Positions 1-12,000 of a stretch of DNA of 64,000 bases are shown here, piece by piece. The notes under the pieces are model-generated. The model was given only the letters and a program-made list of their open reading frames with translations, ran no database searches and was not told the DNA's origin. The stretch covers positions 44,110,118 to 44,174,117 of the forward strand of contig CM019236.1 of the NCBI GenBank assembly GCA_009741485.1, written 5' to 3'. The DNA comes from Malurus cyaneus samueli. Its lineage: Eukaryota > Chordata > Aves > Passeriformes > Maluridae. The translations under genes were made by a program, and so were the position numbers. Position 1 is the stretch's first letter; each line of letters begins with the position of its first letter.

Positions 1-3000
1 CTTTTAGTACTTTAGACTTCAAGGCTTCCTCAGTATTTTGAGTGTGAAGAGGCAGTATTACAGTTTGCCAAGCTTACAGGAACAGTTTTATGGATTGTGC
101 AACTACTGGATTTATAGGATAATGATAACCTAATTAAGTACAGGTTTTGGGGTGGATTTAACTTGTAAAACTCTAGCAGCAGAGGCACAATGAATGCTTA
201 ATGTCAAGTTTCTGTAAACATGGTTTGTTTTATTTGCTGACAGATAGGGGGGGAAAAATTACGTTTCCTAAAGAACAACTAAAGTAACCGACCTCACAGC
301 TTTCCAGTTTTCATTCTCTCTCCTATAAATGTAGACAATGTTTTCAATAATAAGCAGAACATTTCTGTTTTTTAAAGATTGTTTTTAAAGTTGTTTTTGG
401 CTGCAGCTGTTCCTGCTTTCAGGGGAGCTCTGAAAGTTTCAAGATAATCTACCTCTCTGCTTCTCAAGGGTATGGGAAAATGTACAGTTCAAGTTTGGGC
501 CATCTGTCATTTTTGAGGCAGTTTCTTCTTGTTGCTAGGACTTTGCAATAGACAAAAATGCATGACTGGACTTCAAAAAATAGGCTTGTGAATCAATGCT
601 TGGCAACAATAACAGAGCTTAATTTCTGTTTTGATACCCTAGTAGAAAAGCTTTCAGGTAAGATCCACTGAAACTTACAGTGCAGGCTAGAATGATATTG
701 TTTCAATCAGGTTATATTGCAACATAAACCACTGAAAATGCATATGGAAACAAATTCAGTCAGGGTTTGTGAGGGGAATAGACAAGTCATATCAAATAGT
801 TACAAACAGGAAACTGTTCACACCCTTGCTTTCTCGCAACTAGTTAAGTATGTAATGAAACAGTGAGACAATTACAATGGCAAGTAGTATTATGTTGTGA
901 TTGATGTCCCTATTCTGATGCTTCTCTAGCCATTTTACTGAAGTGGCTTGTCTGTAAAAATAAGATGTGACAATCAGGGACAGGATAAAAAAGAGCAGCT
1001 TAAAATCCAACTTGATTGAAAGTGCATTGAAGTTATTCAGTATTATGTGATGCCTAGATTTGATTTGAGGGGGACTCCAAATCCCTTGGTTGGAAAAGCA
1101 AGGGTCTTTAAATCTTTGTAAGACAATCATGAAGTACTGACAAGAGCTCTGCCTGAAGGCTATGGGGATATGAAGATGAGTGCAGGGTGCTCACTACTAA
1201 AACGAATGAGATGGGGCTAGTTCCTGATTTTCAAGGGGTGGAGTGGTGCTCTTGAGGGTAGTGAGCCTTGATGTGTAAGAGCTAGTGTCTACAGAGGAGA
1301 AATAAACCAGGTTTTCTTCTGCTATTAATTCTGTGGCATAAAATACTACATGAGATGAATTTGAAGGACTTTTGGGCTGTATTCTGAGAATGGGGCTCTG
1401 AGGTGCCTCAGTAGGACAACCTGCGTCTGTCTGGGCAATAGCTGGGATGGGTATGTACGCATCTCTACACTGGTGATCTGTATGAGGGCATACTAAGATG
1501 ATTTTGCTTATATAGAAAGCTTCAGAAAACTGTATTAAAACAATCATCAAGCATGCACATAAGAGGAAAAAAAATGAGTGAAAACATCCCAAATGTAATT
1601 ATTCTTTAGGAGTTGTTCTACTCTTAACTTCCATTTTACCATTTGCCTCGGTTATGTCTGTTGTACAGGTATTTGTTTGTATAGAGTTGTTGGAAGTGCT
1701 GTTTAAAATTACTTTTTTCTGAATTTTTGTGGAATGTATTGGCCAGAGGGCTTGGAGTAAACTCATGGCAGAGAAGTTTTTCCAGTAACCTTGTCCCTAG
1801 TGAGGTTATATTAAAACAGCTCTAATAGATTACTTCTTTAAGAAAGCCAGCATCAAACAGTAAATGAAACTGCTCTTAAGAGTGAAGCAATAGGACTAGT
1901 TTTGCCTTTTGCCTATAGCAAGTAGTTTAAAAAAGATTTTTTAAAAAGGGCCTTCACAATGTGCTCTAACTCCTTTCATATCCCAGAAAATCCATGCATT
2001 TAAATATGGTATCTTCTATAGTGCTGCAGTGGTAGTGAACCAAGCACTGCATGGAATGAGCTGTGTTGTATGGAACTGAATTGTGTTCAGGTGAGAGAAT
2101 GAAATGAAAGAACGGAAAAGAATGAAATGAAAGAATGGGAAACTTACCAGAAGCTGACGCTTTGAGAAGGGCAGCGTTGTAAAGGGTGAGCCTGTAGGCC
2201 ATTACAGTCAGATTCTCTATAAAGCAGGTGCAATGAAGTAGGAATTAACTAGACATGATACCACTGGCTTTTTCTCTGGATATACGCAAAGTTTAATGAA
2301 TTTTATTCTTTTTAGCAGTTCTTGATAAGAAGGTGCAATCACTGAAGTAAAAATGCATATTTTAAGCTAGTTATATACTCTCAAATTTCTACTATCTCTA
2401 TGAAGGTTTTCACAGTATTCTTGAGCAAAAGGAGATGTTTGAGAAAATAGATAGTTTGACAAAAGGATTTGGAAGGCAAATATTTAATGGAATATCAAAG
2501 TGCAATTTAGTAACAACATTACTGTTACTAGAATGTGTGGTTCAGTGCTTGAAAATGCTTTCTCATTTTAATACAGAGCCTGAATCATGACAATTATCTT
2601 AAAAATAGGAGGGTATATTTAACACTTATCCTTCTTGATTATTGCTGTTTTTTTATAGGATGTGTTAGCAGTGCAATACCAAAAAGTTTAATTGAAATTA
2701 CCAGGTAATATTGATTGTTCTGAATTTTGGTTTTATAAGGACCTTTTAAAAAATTGCTTTATAAGAAATCTGCTTATGCAGACTTGACAAAATGCAGGCA
2801 AGTAACAAAGTCAGTGTGCTCTTGGCATATGTATAAGAAAGGAATAGAATATGTGAACTCTTGTGTGTAGGTAACGATAACTCTTGACAAGATGCCGAAA
2901 AATACTTATGCTTGTTATGTTCAGAAATGTATCTAAATTCATGTATTGATTCTGTTGCGCTAAAAAAAAAAATGTACCTGAATTTTGGTATTAAAATGGG

Positions 3001-3023
3001 CTTTGTGTACCTTCTTCTTGTAG
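1..3023 (+). other. GAK: GAK intron 1, 3' part
   Basis: No coding exon is recognisable. The stretch is AT-rich and ends in a pyrimidine-rich tract and TAG at 3021-3023, directly before exon 2. Around 2096-2134 a 16-base purine-rich motif (GAATGAAATGAAAGAA) occurs twice. Minus-strand open frames here (up to 131 codons) resemble no known protein and are probably chance. The promoter and the first coding exon, which encodes the N terminus through the start of the Gly-rich loop, must lie upstream of the window. Confidence 0.75.
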
Positions 3024-3085
3024 GGGGTTTTGCTTTTGTCTATGAAGCTCAAGATCTTGGAAGTGGCAAAGATTATGCTTTGAAG
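3024..3085 (+). CDS. GAK: GAK exon 2: kinase Gly-rich loop and catalytic lysine
   Basis: Starts with two bases (GG) completing a split glycine codon, then reads [28 protein letters not shown] is the nucleotide-binding loop strand, and the lysine of YALK is the beta-3 ATP-anchoring lysine. Acceptor TAG at 3021-3023, donor GTAATA at 3086. The following intron (3086-4331) holds no recognised feature. Confidence 0.96.
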
Positions 3086-6000
3086 GTAATACTGATTTGC
3101 TTCACTGTAGGTTTATAGGGTTTGTCTTTTAGCAGACATTTAGCTTGATATTTCGACATGACATAATCCTTGATGTATGCCACTGAACAAGTAACTTGGA
3201 AAGATTGAGAATGATAGTGATGTTTGTAGTGCATTATTTAGAATGGTCATTCCACTTAAAACTCCATGCATCATAATTAGATGACAAACGTGGGAATTGG
3301 TCTTTTAGGTGCCACTGGTCTTTATTTTTCTATTTGGTTTGGAAATTCATTACCCAGTCCAAAACATTCTGTTGCATGGGTAAAAAGTATATTTTTCATA
3401 GTTACCTGAAATGGAGTACAAGAATATTTGTCACTTGTCAGAAGAAGGTTTAGCTACAGTCTTACTTTAAGTTCCCTTATTTCCTTACTAAAAATAATGC
3501 TCCACACTTTGACTCCTTGTTTAAACATTCAGCCTGGTGCTTTTTAGAGCCATTTCTCTGGATTCTTGTTTTCTAGAGGCTTCTGGTAATCAGCTGTGAA
3601 CAGGGTAGTTGTATGAGGAGTGAGAGATAAGATGGTGTTATACTACCAGTAATAACTTTGTCTGGTTTTTTGCATGTCATGCCATATCCTTACAGTAACA
3701 AAATATGTGGCCAAAGCCATATACTGTAAGTGTTCTAAAGGTCCTCTAGAAGGAAAACCGTTAAAAACTAACTGGTAAAAGGTGAACCATTACTTCCTCT
3801 GTTCTGGTACTTTTGTAGCAAATGCTCAGGCTGATTGTAGGCAAATGTAGACCAAATCCAGGCAATACTAGAAACAGTAATGCTTGATTTTGCTACTGAT
3901 TACACAAGTACCATTGAAAAAGCTGGGCTACATAGTTTGGAGGAGTTCTGTCTAGAGTGAGTTGAAGGTTATTAATGAATATTTCAGGCAGAAGGTGAAC
4001 CTTTCCTTGTTAAGCCCACAATGTTGCAGCCAGGATACTTCAGCATTTTATATACCAAAACTGTCAGAGTTGTTAAGTTTAGAGTGTCAAAAGTTGTAAC
4101 TGTTCAATTATCATTAAACCTGAATTGCTCAGGTAACCAGAAAACTGGGTATTGTTTATAGCAGAATGTTAAGTAAGCCAGCTGTGTTTACTGCCCCATT
4201 ACAGTTCCCTTCCCTAGGTTTTTGACTATAGCTTGTCCTTTATATTCTGTGAAAAAAAAAATCTATGGACTATTGTTATTCTGTAAGTTTTAGTAACTTT
4301 CTCTTCTCAATTATTTTGTTTTTTTGGACAGCGATTGTTGTCTAATGAAGAGGAAAAGAACAAAGCCATCATTCAGGAAGTTTGTTTTATGGTATCCTTT
4401 TCTGTAATATATTTTACTGCCTGATATTTCTGGGAAACAAAGGACTCCTGTACAGATTCTGTTATTCTCATGCCTAAGAGGACTGACATTCTAGGGTTCA
4501 TGGTTTGTTATAAATCTAGTACCAACATCCAGAAAATTCAGTTCTTCAAAAATTGCTGTAATACAATGTATGCAAATAACTTTTGTAACTAGTGTAGACT
4601 TCACTATGTACTTCTTGCAAGTGAAATGCTTATTTGAGCTTGTTTTCAGTCCTATGAATGTAGTCGAGACCTTTTGACTATTCACATGATACCTAGGTCT
4701 TAAATAGAATTCCCTCACATGCACTGGATTTATTGCTCTTCACTTTTACTCTCAATGTTTATTAATTTCTGCTTTAGATGCATATGGCTTTAAGAAGTAA
4801 TGCTGAACATTAAGGAAGTAATTTCAGTAGACTAAGAATCAAGAAGCACATGTTTCTCAGTGTCTTTGCTGTCCTTTTTTTTTTTTTTTTGCAGTGATGT
4901 CAGATAGTAGGGTATAATGTAATCTTAAAGTATTTTCAGGCTTTGATTTTAGTAAATTCAATGCCTGGTGTGTCTCCTCTTAGTCCCTCAGTTTGTTTGA
5001 AGTGTCAGTGAGTAGCTGTGGTATGCTCATGTTTTCTCCTTTGAACATTCAGCTTAATTTTGAATTAGCAGGCAAACCCACCTGCTACTCAAACATTTCC
5101 TTTTATGATTGCTGATACATTTGGTAAAACCTTAGCTTAATGACTACTTACTAGGACTGCACTTCTAAGAACTGAATTCCATAGCACTATACATTTTCTA
5201 TCTGTTCTATCTTTATTTGCCAAGAGTAAAGAACTCAATGTTCTTTGAATGTCTTTCACAGCTCAGAGTCCTTAAAGTATGTATACAACATGACCAAGGG
5301 TTAACTGTTGCTAACTTTCTGAGATAAAACTGAAATGCTATTAATTCCTGCAGCTCTAAATAGGAAGTTGTAAGGAGATGTGTAAGATCAGATTCATGCA
5401 ATTTTTGTGGATCCAACTTGCCATTTTTAAGTGGTTCTATTCTACTTAAAATGTCTTTTACTTTTTTCTCTTCAGACTTGGTGAATGAATCATGTAAACA
5501 GTTTGTCTTACAGGAATGAATCTCAGCATATGCACAGACAGGCATAATGCAACATAACTTCCACTGGCAGGAGCTGAGATCACTTATACTGTACTCCACT
5601 TTATATAATTCAAAAATGATACCTTGAGTTTTTGAACTGGACATGAAACATGATAAAGGTTTTAGAATGAAAAATTATTACTAATGCTGGAAGGATAAAT
5701 TCCTTGCCCTTTTAGACCTCTAGTTGTTTTGAACTTTATTTTAATTACCTAAAATTGAAGTATGGCATGCTTATTACTTCCTTAGGAAAGATAGGTGAGG
5801 AGACAATAGCCCTTTCTTGATCAGCCTTCTAGAGAAGCAGTTGATACTTAGAAGATATCTCTGCTACTCATGCTAGTCTCTTGTAGTCATTGTCAACAGA
5901 CAGTACTAGACCTGTAACTGAGTCCAGTTTTCTCAGAGCCTTAATCACAAGGAGTTTTTAATATTTTGTTTTGACTTTTGATTACTTTACCTTAGGTTTG

Positions 6001-9000
6001 TTTCTCAGATTTTTTACAGCTGAATTTTTACAGCTGGATTTCCCTGTTTTGCTTAGGGTATTGATTTCAGCTTTTATGCTTCCTGTGGTTTTAAGCTAAC
6101 ATTTCAAATTAACTACTGGTTGCACTAGTATCAATGAACTTGGCAGTCATCTTCCTTCAATGTGTTATCTCCAGAAAAAACTTTCAGGTCATCCCAACAT
6201 TGTCCAGTTTTGCTCTGCAGCTTCTATAGGAAAAGAAGAATCAGACACAGGACAAGGAGAGTTTCTTCTGCTTACAGAGCTGTGTAAAGGTAAACTTTAT
6301 TTCTTTTCCCAGAAGTGCACATTGCTTCTGGCAGCTGTTTTGCACAGGTTGCTTGTTAACTTATAAGCTTTGAATGACTGTAGAAGATAGCATGGTTCAG
6401 TGGAGCTAGAGTTCAACCTTATCTTTTATAGGATAAAGATCATAGTTTTTAGACTACAGTTTAACCTTGTCTTAAATATGAGGTAATCATTAAGTATATT
6501 TTGTTTGAGACCAGAGGAAAGAAGAGTAGTAGTGGTTCTTAGAGCACTCTTTCTTTTGGCACTGCAGTCAGTGTGAATTTGCCATTTTGAGAATATCTAC
6601 TTAATGCAACTCAAGACTGTAAAACTTTCTTGACAAGGGTCTATTTGTGTCAAGCTTTCGGAATTTGTGGTGTTCTCTCTATACTTACGTGCATTTCTCT
6701 TGATTTCCTGCAGGACAGCTGGTGGAGTTCTTAAAGAAAGTAGAATCCAAAGGACCTATCTCTTGTGACACAGTTTTGAAGATCTTTTATCAGACCTGCA
6801 GAGCAGTGCAGCATATGCATAAGCAGAAGCCTCCTATTATCCACAGAGACTTAAAGGTGTGTTACAATGTTTAAATAAAGGCTGAACTTCTAAACCAGCA
6901 AATGATCCTGTTGGGCTGCATCAGTGTTAAAAACTCTTGAGCATTGTGCTTAGGTCTGTTGTCTTGCCACAACTGCTGAGTATTAGGGAAGGCCATCACT
7001 GGTATACTTGCATCTCTTCAGGCAACATCTTTTCCTTCTGCTTGCAGTTATGAACTACTTGTATTCTATCTGAAACTAGCCAACAGAAAAGTTGTGTATC
7101 ATGTTTTGCTGATTAAATTAGCCTAAGTATTTTGGTTTTGATAAAATAGCCAGTTACAACTTGTGAATTGCAGTTCTGGGATAAGCAGGTGTCTAAATAA
7201 AAGGGATAAAGCTTTGAAGGAGAAAAAAGCTGAATTACCTGGATTACCTTGCTATTGTGTAGTAAGCTGTTACTTTTAGAACAGATAACTTGCATTGCCC
7301 TTCAGTACTTGTTTTTAATTTGAATTATAAAATTTGGTAGGCATAGTTCATGTTAGATTTTGTTTCTTGGGGCTTTTCTCTTTGTTTTATTAGCCTTTAC
7401 CTGAAGGCTATAGGGTTATGGTGTAGAAGGTGTTCAGGTGTTCTACCCTTAAGAGCTTTGGAGATTTACCTGAATCTGAATTTTGTATTTTGAAGACAGA
7501 GTACCTTTATGCGTTCATTATACCTTAGATAAAGAAAAACTAATCATTGGTGAGATTCTGCTGTAGTACAAATATATTTGAATTTTCATAAGCATAAAAA
7601 ATGAGAGAGAAGATTCTTATTTCTGGAACAGTGTCTGAATTTCACATGTGTCTGTATCCAGCCTGGTGTGATTTCATTTGAATATAAAAATAGGAAAATT
7701 TCTTCCTCCATAAGTAAGCTTGTACTGAATTACTTTGGGGCAGGAAAATATGACCACTCTTTAGAAGTAAATGTGCTAAGTGTTTTCAACGCTCTTGATA
7801 AAGGCTTTGATGTTAGCCATTAGTATAGCCTATAAATATAAACCTAGTTTTGGTGACAAAGCTGTATTTTTTCCCCATTTTTGACTTTTTAATTTTTTTT
7901 TTGTTTGCTTAGTAACATTGAACAGGCATTTAGGTTGTATCAGAGACATGTTAACTGTTTCTTACTGAAATTTCTATACACCAGCCCCTAGCTAGTAGAA
8001 AAGATGCACTTCTCTTCTGAAAAATAAAAAAGTAAAAAAGCCTATTTACAAATACAATTTCTTTCATAGCCAGCTTCATAGTTGTTCTGCTAATACTGTA
8101 ATTCAAGAACTGTTTTTTCTTCTCAAGGAATGTATGTTCCTGACAGATAAAACATGGGGGAAGAACAGGAATTTGGTTTTGTGTTGGTCTCATGTTGCAG
8201 AGGCTGCAAAGCAAGATTAAATGATTGTTGTGCTACAAGAGACAGAGGCCTTGCTACAGCCAAGAACCAAATAGGGCCCATTTATCTATGCTGCCCATTT
8301 TAGCAGGCTAAACCAAGGTCAGCAGCATAGAAAATTACAAGTGAAAAATTTTGAGCCAGTTAACTTGTACATGTTTTCCTAACTTCATGCAGAGGTACAG
8401 ATTTTATTTCTCAGCCCTTTTGTGATTGTGACTCCAAGTACGTCTACCCTGTACTTTTATAATTACCTTAAGTTTCTTCCACATTTCAATTAACATTAGG
8501 AAAGCTGGAATTTATGAAGTAAAAAAAGGCAGGGATAATTAACTGTGAAGGCAGCACGTGTTTCTCAAATAGCTGTTTTCTGTCTCTGCACAGGGTCACA
8601 GATCCCTCTTTATAGGTGTCTACTTGTAGCCTTTTTATCTACTAGTACCTTCCTGCTTAGTGTCTGTAACAGTCCTAACCTCCACTCCACTGCAGTTAAG
8701 CTAACAGCGTTCAGTTTTACATCTGAAAACATTTGGATTCTAAGACACTGCTTCTGCAAGTTCTTACCTAAAAAACTATCTTTTCTTAGGCTCTAATGAA
8801 TTTTCTTCCCCTCGAGTTTGTTTCTTGGTGTCCTGAATGTTTCCTGCTCATGGCGTGTTTGGTGCTTCCTTTTAAAACTTGGCTAGGTTGCTACCATATA
8901 GACAGTACTATCTGAAACCTTTGTGCTGCTGTAAACAATATTTTGGGTTAAATTGATTAGTTTTTAAATATATGCACAAGTAAGATAATGTGTAAAAGCA

Positions 9001-12000
9001 TGTGTGTTAGTGTACAGGACAAAAAAAACCAAATGTTTTTGATCTATTATTCTATTTTTTTTGAAGGTAGAAAACTTGCTTATTAGTAACCAGGGAACAA
9101 TTAAACTTTGTGACTTCGGTAGTGCTACAACTATAGCTTACTATCCTGACTACAACTGGTCTGCACAGAAGAGAGCATTGGTTGAAGAAGAGGTGAGACT
9201 ATTTAAAAGTGATACAATCTTAATATCAACAGTGGATTCATTTAATTGTTACTATTAATCTGGTATTAATTCATGAGACTTCTAAGGCAACTGAAAGTTG
9301 TTTCAGTTACAGTGTTATTTATAAAGTTTTGGTTTTGTATTTGTTGGGCAAAGTTCAAAAGCTAATTGCAGTTACAATCATGACTTGTAGTCTGTAGCTA
9401 CATATAGAAACACTGCTTCAGCATGGTCACTATCCATTCTGCAATCTGGTGTGAAAATAGAACTGATTACTAGATCGTCTTCTAATTGCACTCTTGACAA
9501 GCAGTCAGAAATTGCTGGACTGATTCCCATGTTCTGATCTGTTTTTCTGAGTTGAATGCTAGATAGAGGCAAGTCTGCTCAGCAGAATAGGAATGGGCAG
9601 TATTGCAGTGACTTGGACTACAGTGGCCATGTCTAGTGTGCAGTGTGCTTTTGCCAACTGCATTTGTTCTTGGTTTAGAGTTGAGAGTGCTGCTGGTAAA
9701 TCTAATGTGGTACATCAGTAGAAGAAATACACTTAAATTAGTTGGTGCAACTTCTTGACATCACAAGTCTCTCTAAGCTTCCTCTGTTTCTGCAATTTGG
9801 CATTCTTGGAAAACGCTCCACTAATTGCTGGTGAAATTTTGATTGGTATCACTGTCATGTATATTCTGTGCAAAAAGATGTTAGAAAAGGTCTTTTCAGG
9901 GATCCTTATGCCCATAAAGTTTCTCTTTGTATATATCTGCACTGTCATCATCTGTGCTGAGAAAGGGCGAGAGACATACTGGAGTGTGAATTCACTTATT
10001 GGCTTATTGTTAATTTTTGGTATTAGTGTTTCTCTCCATTTTTGCCTCATGTAGAACAGTCACTTTACTGTCCGGGAGGATTCTTGACTATCACAGTGTT
10101 ATCTGATTTCTACTGTCTTCATCTGACCTTATGTAAAAGCTGTTGTGATTATAGCAGGATTAAATTGATTGCTTTCTCCTTGACTGATGTGTCTGAAATT
10201 ATTTTAAAAATGAGAGTACTATTCATTCTGCATGGAGAGCTGTTTCCTTGGCTGAATGCCATTAGATCTCATTCTTCAAAATTGTTTCATTAAATTCTGT
10301 CTTCTCCAGATCACAAGGAATACAACGCCAATGTACAGGACACCAGAAATGATAGACCTGTATTCAAATTTTCCCATTGGTGAAAAGCAGGACATTTGGG
10401 TAAGAAAGGTGTTTTTTTTTTTCCTTGCTGCATGATAGTTGCTCGTGTCATAGTGAAACTGATTTTGCAGACTTCATGATAGTTTGTTGATTCAATAACT
10501 AAAGCACTGAAATAAATGTAGGATGCTATCTTATATCAAATTAAACTTAAATAGTAGAGGCTCTGTATCTCTATGTTAAAAGGAAGAGATATGGTTCAAG
10601 TTTTCTCCCAGGTCAAGCTTGACTTCTGTTTGAGAGGTGATCCTGAACTTCTCTAACATTCAGTACAACTGTTGCTTGGTTGGTGCTTGCAACCATAAGT
10701 TCAGAATACTTCGAGTCCTTAAATTGAAATTCTTGCATTTCATGCTCTGCCATGCAGATTATCCGGGGGCTGCCTATTGCTGAGTTCAAAGTGTTGAGGT
10801 ATGCTGTAGTTAAAACAGTGTCAGATAGCAAGGATGAGAACAATACAGATATCATTAATGCTTTATATAGAAAGGATGATAAGCTGTTCATGTTCACTAA
10901 AAGATCTGTAATGAGCATTGAAGGTGAACAGTAAATCCTCAGTTGAACCTGTTCCAGTTGCATAATATTGCAGTACAGAGGTGCTCCCCAGTAGTGTAGC
11001 GTCAGGGACTTAGTTTATGGGATGCTTTTTGCAGAGGCAGGTGTCAAGCTGTTCATTTCTTACCTGTATGGGCAGTGTGTCAAAGACAAATTTAGAAAAT
11101 ATAGTGCTGATGCTTTATTAGTTTTTATATGGAATGTTGGAACTCTATTCAGTTTATTAAAGTAGTTACAAGATCTTGTGGACACCCTTGTTCATCTTCT
11201 ACAGCTGTTGGTGATGTTCTTATGGCTTGAAAAGAAACACCAAGTAAAACACATTTTTCTGACCACTTGATCACTTCACAGGCATGAAATACTGAGCCAG
11301 GATTACATCTAGTTAAACACAGAATTAGGAATGTGTTTAATAAAAGCCTCATTCAAAAGGGCAATTGCAGTATACTTTTTGTTTCAAATAACTCTGTATA
11401 TATTAGCATTAACAGGGTGATGGGAACATCTATTTGATTTACTGTGCTTGGATTGGAACATGTTGTTCCACATCTTTTTGTTTATGCTTTGTGTTCAATA
11501 AAAATATGCAAAGTATTTGACAGTAGAATACGGCCCTGCCTCTGGAAGCATAAATGATTTGTTGTTTGTGATTAGGATAAACAAAGCAGTTTTCCAAAGA
11601 AAGCAGGTAGAGTGATTAACACTCATGTGTCTGTGCTTGTCACTGTGTGAGCTTAAAAACAAAGAAAGTAATGTCTGTCTTAGAACAGCAGGTTTTTGGA
11701 TTTTGGAAGAGAGTCGAGGGCAGTAGAGGTATTTAAAAGATGTAGTACTGAGAGACATGGTTTAGTGGTGGGCTTGGCCATGCTGAATTAACATTTGATT
11801 GAGGATGGTAAAGATCTTTTCCAGCCTGAATGACTCCCTGATTCTATGCAGTATGTCTGTTTGTCTATAGGCGCTGGGCTGTATCCTGTACCTGCTGTGC
11901 TTTAGACAACACCCATTTGAAGATGGAGCTAAACTTCGCATAGTCAATGGGAAATATGTCATCCCACAAAATGACACCCGTTATTTGGTATTTCATGATC

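Noticed and set aside
9733..10054. Pair of overlapping 100-codon frames on opposite strands in intron 6
   Set aside because: Open frames on both strands at once in AT-rich intron sequence are typical of chance; neither resembles a known protein.
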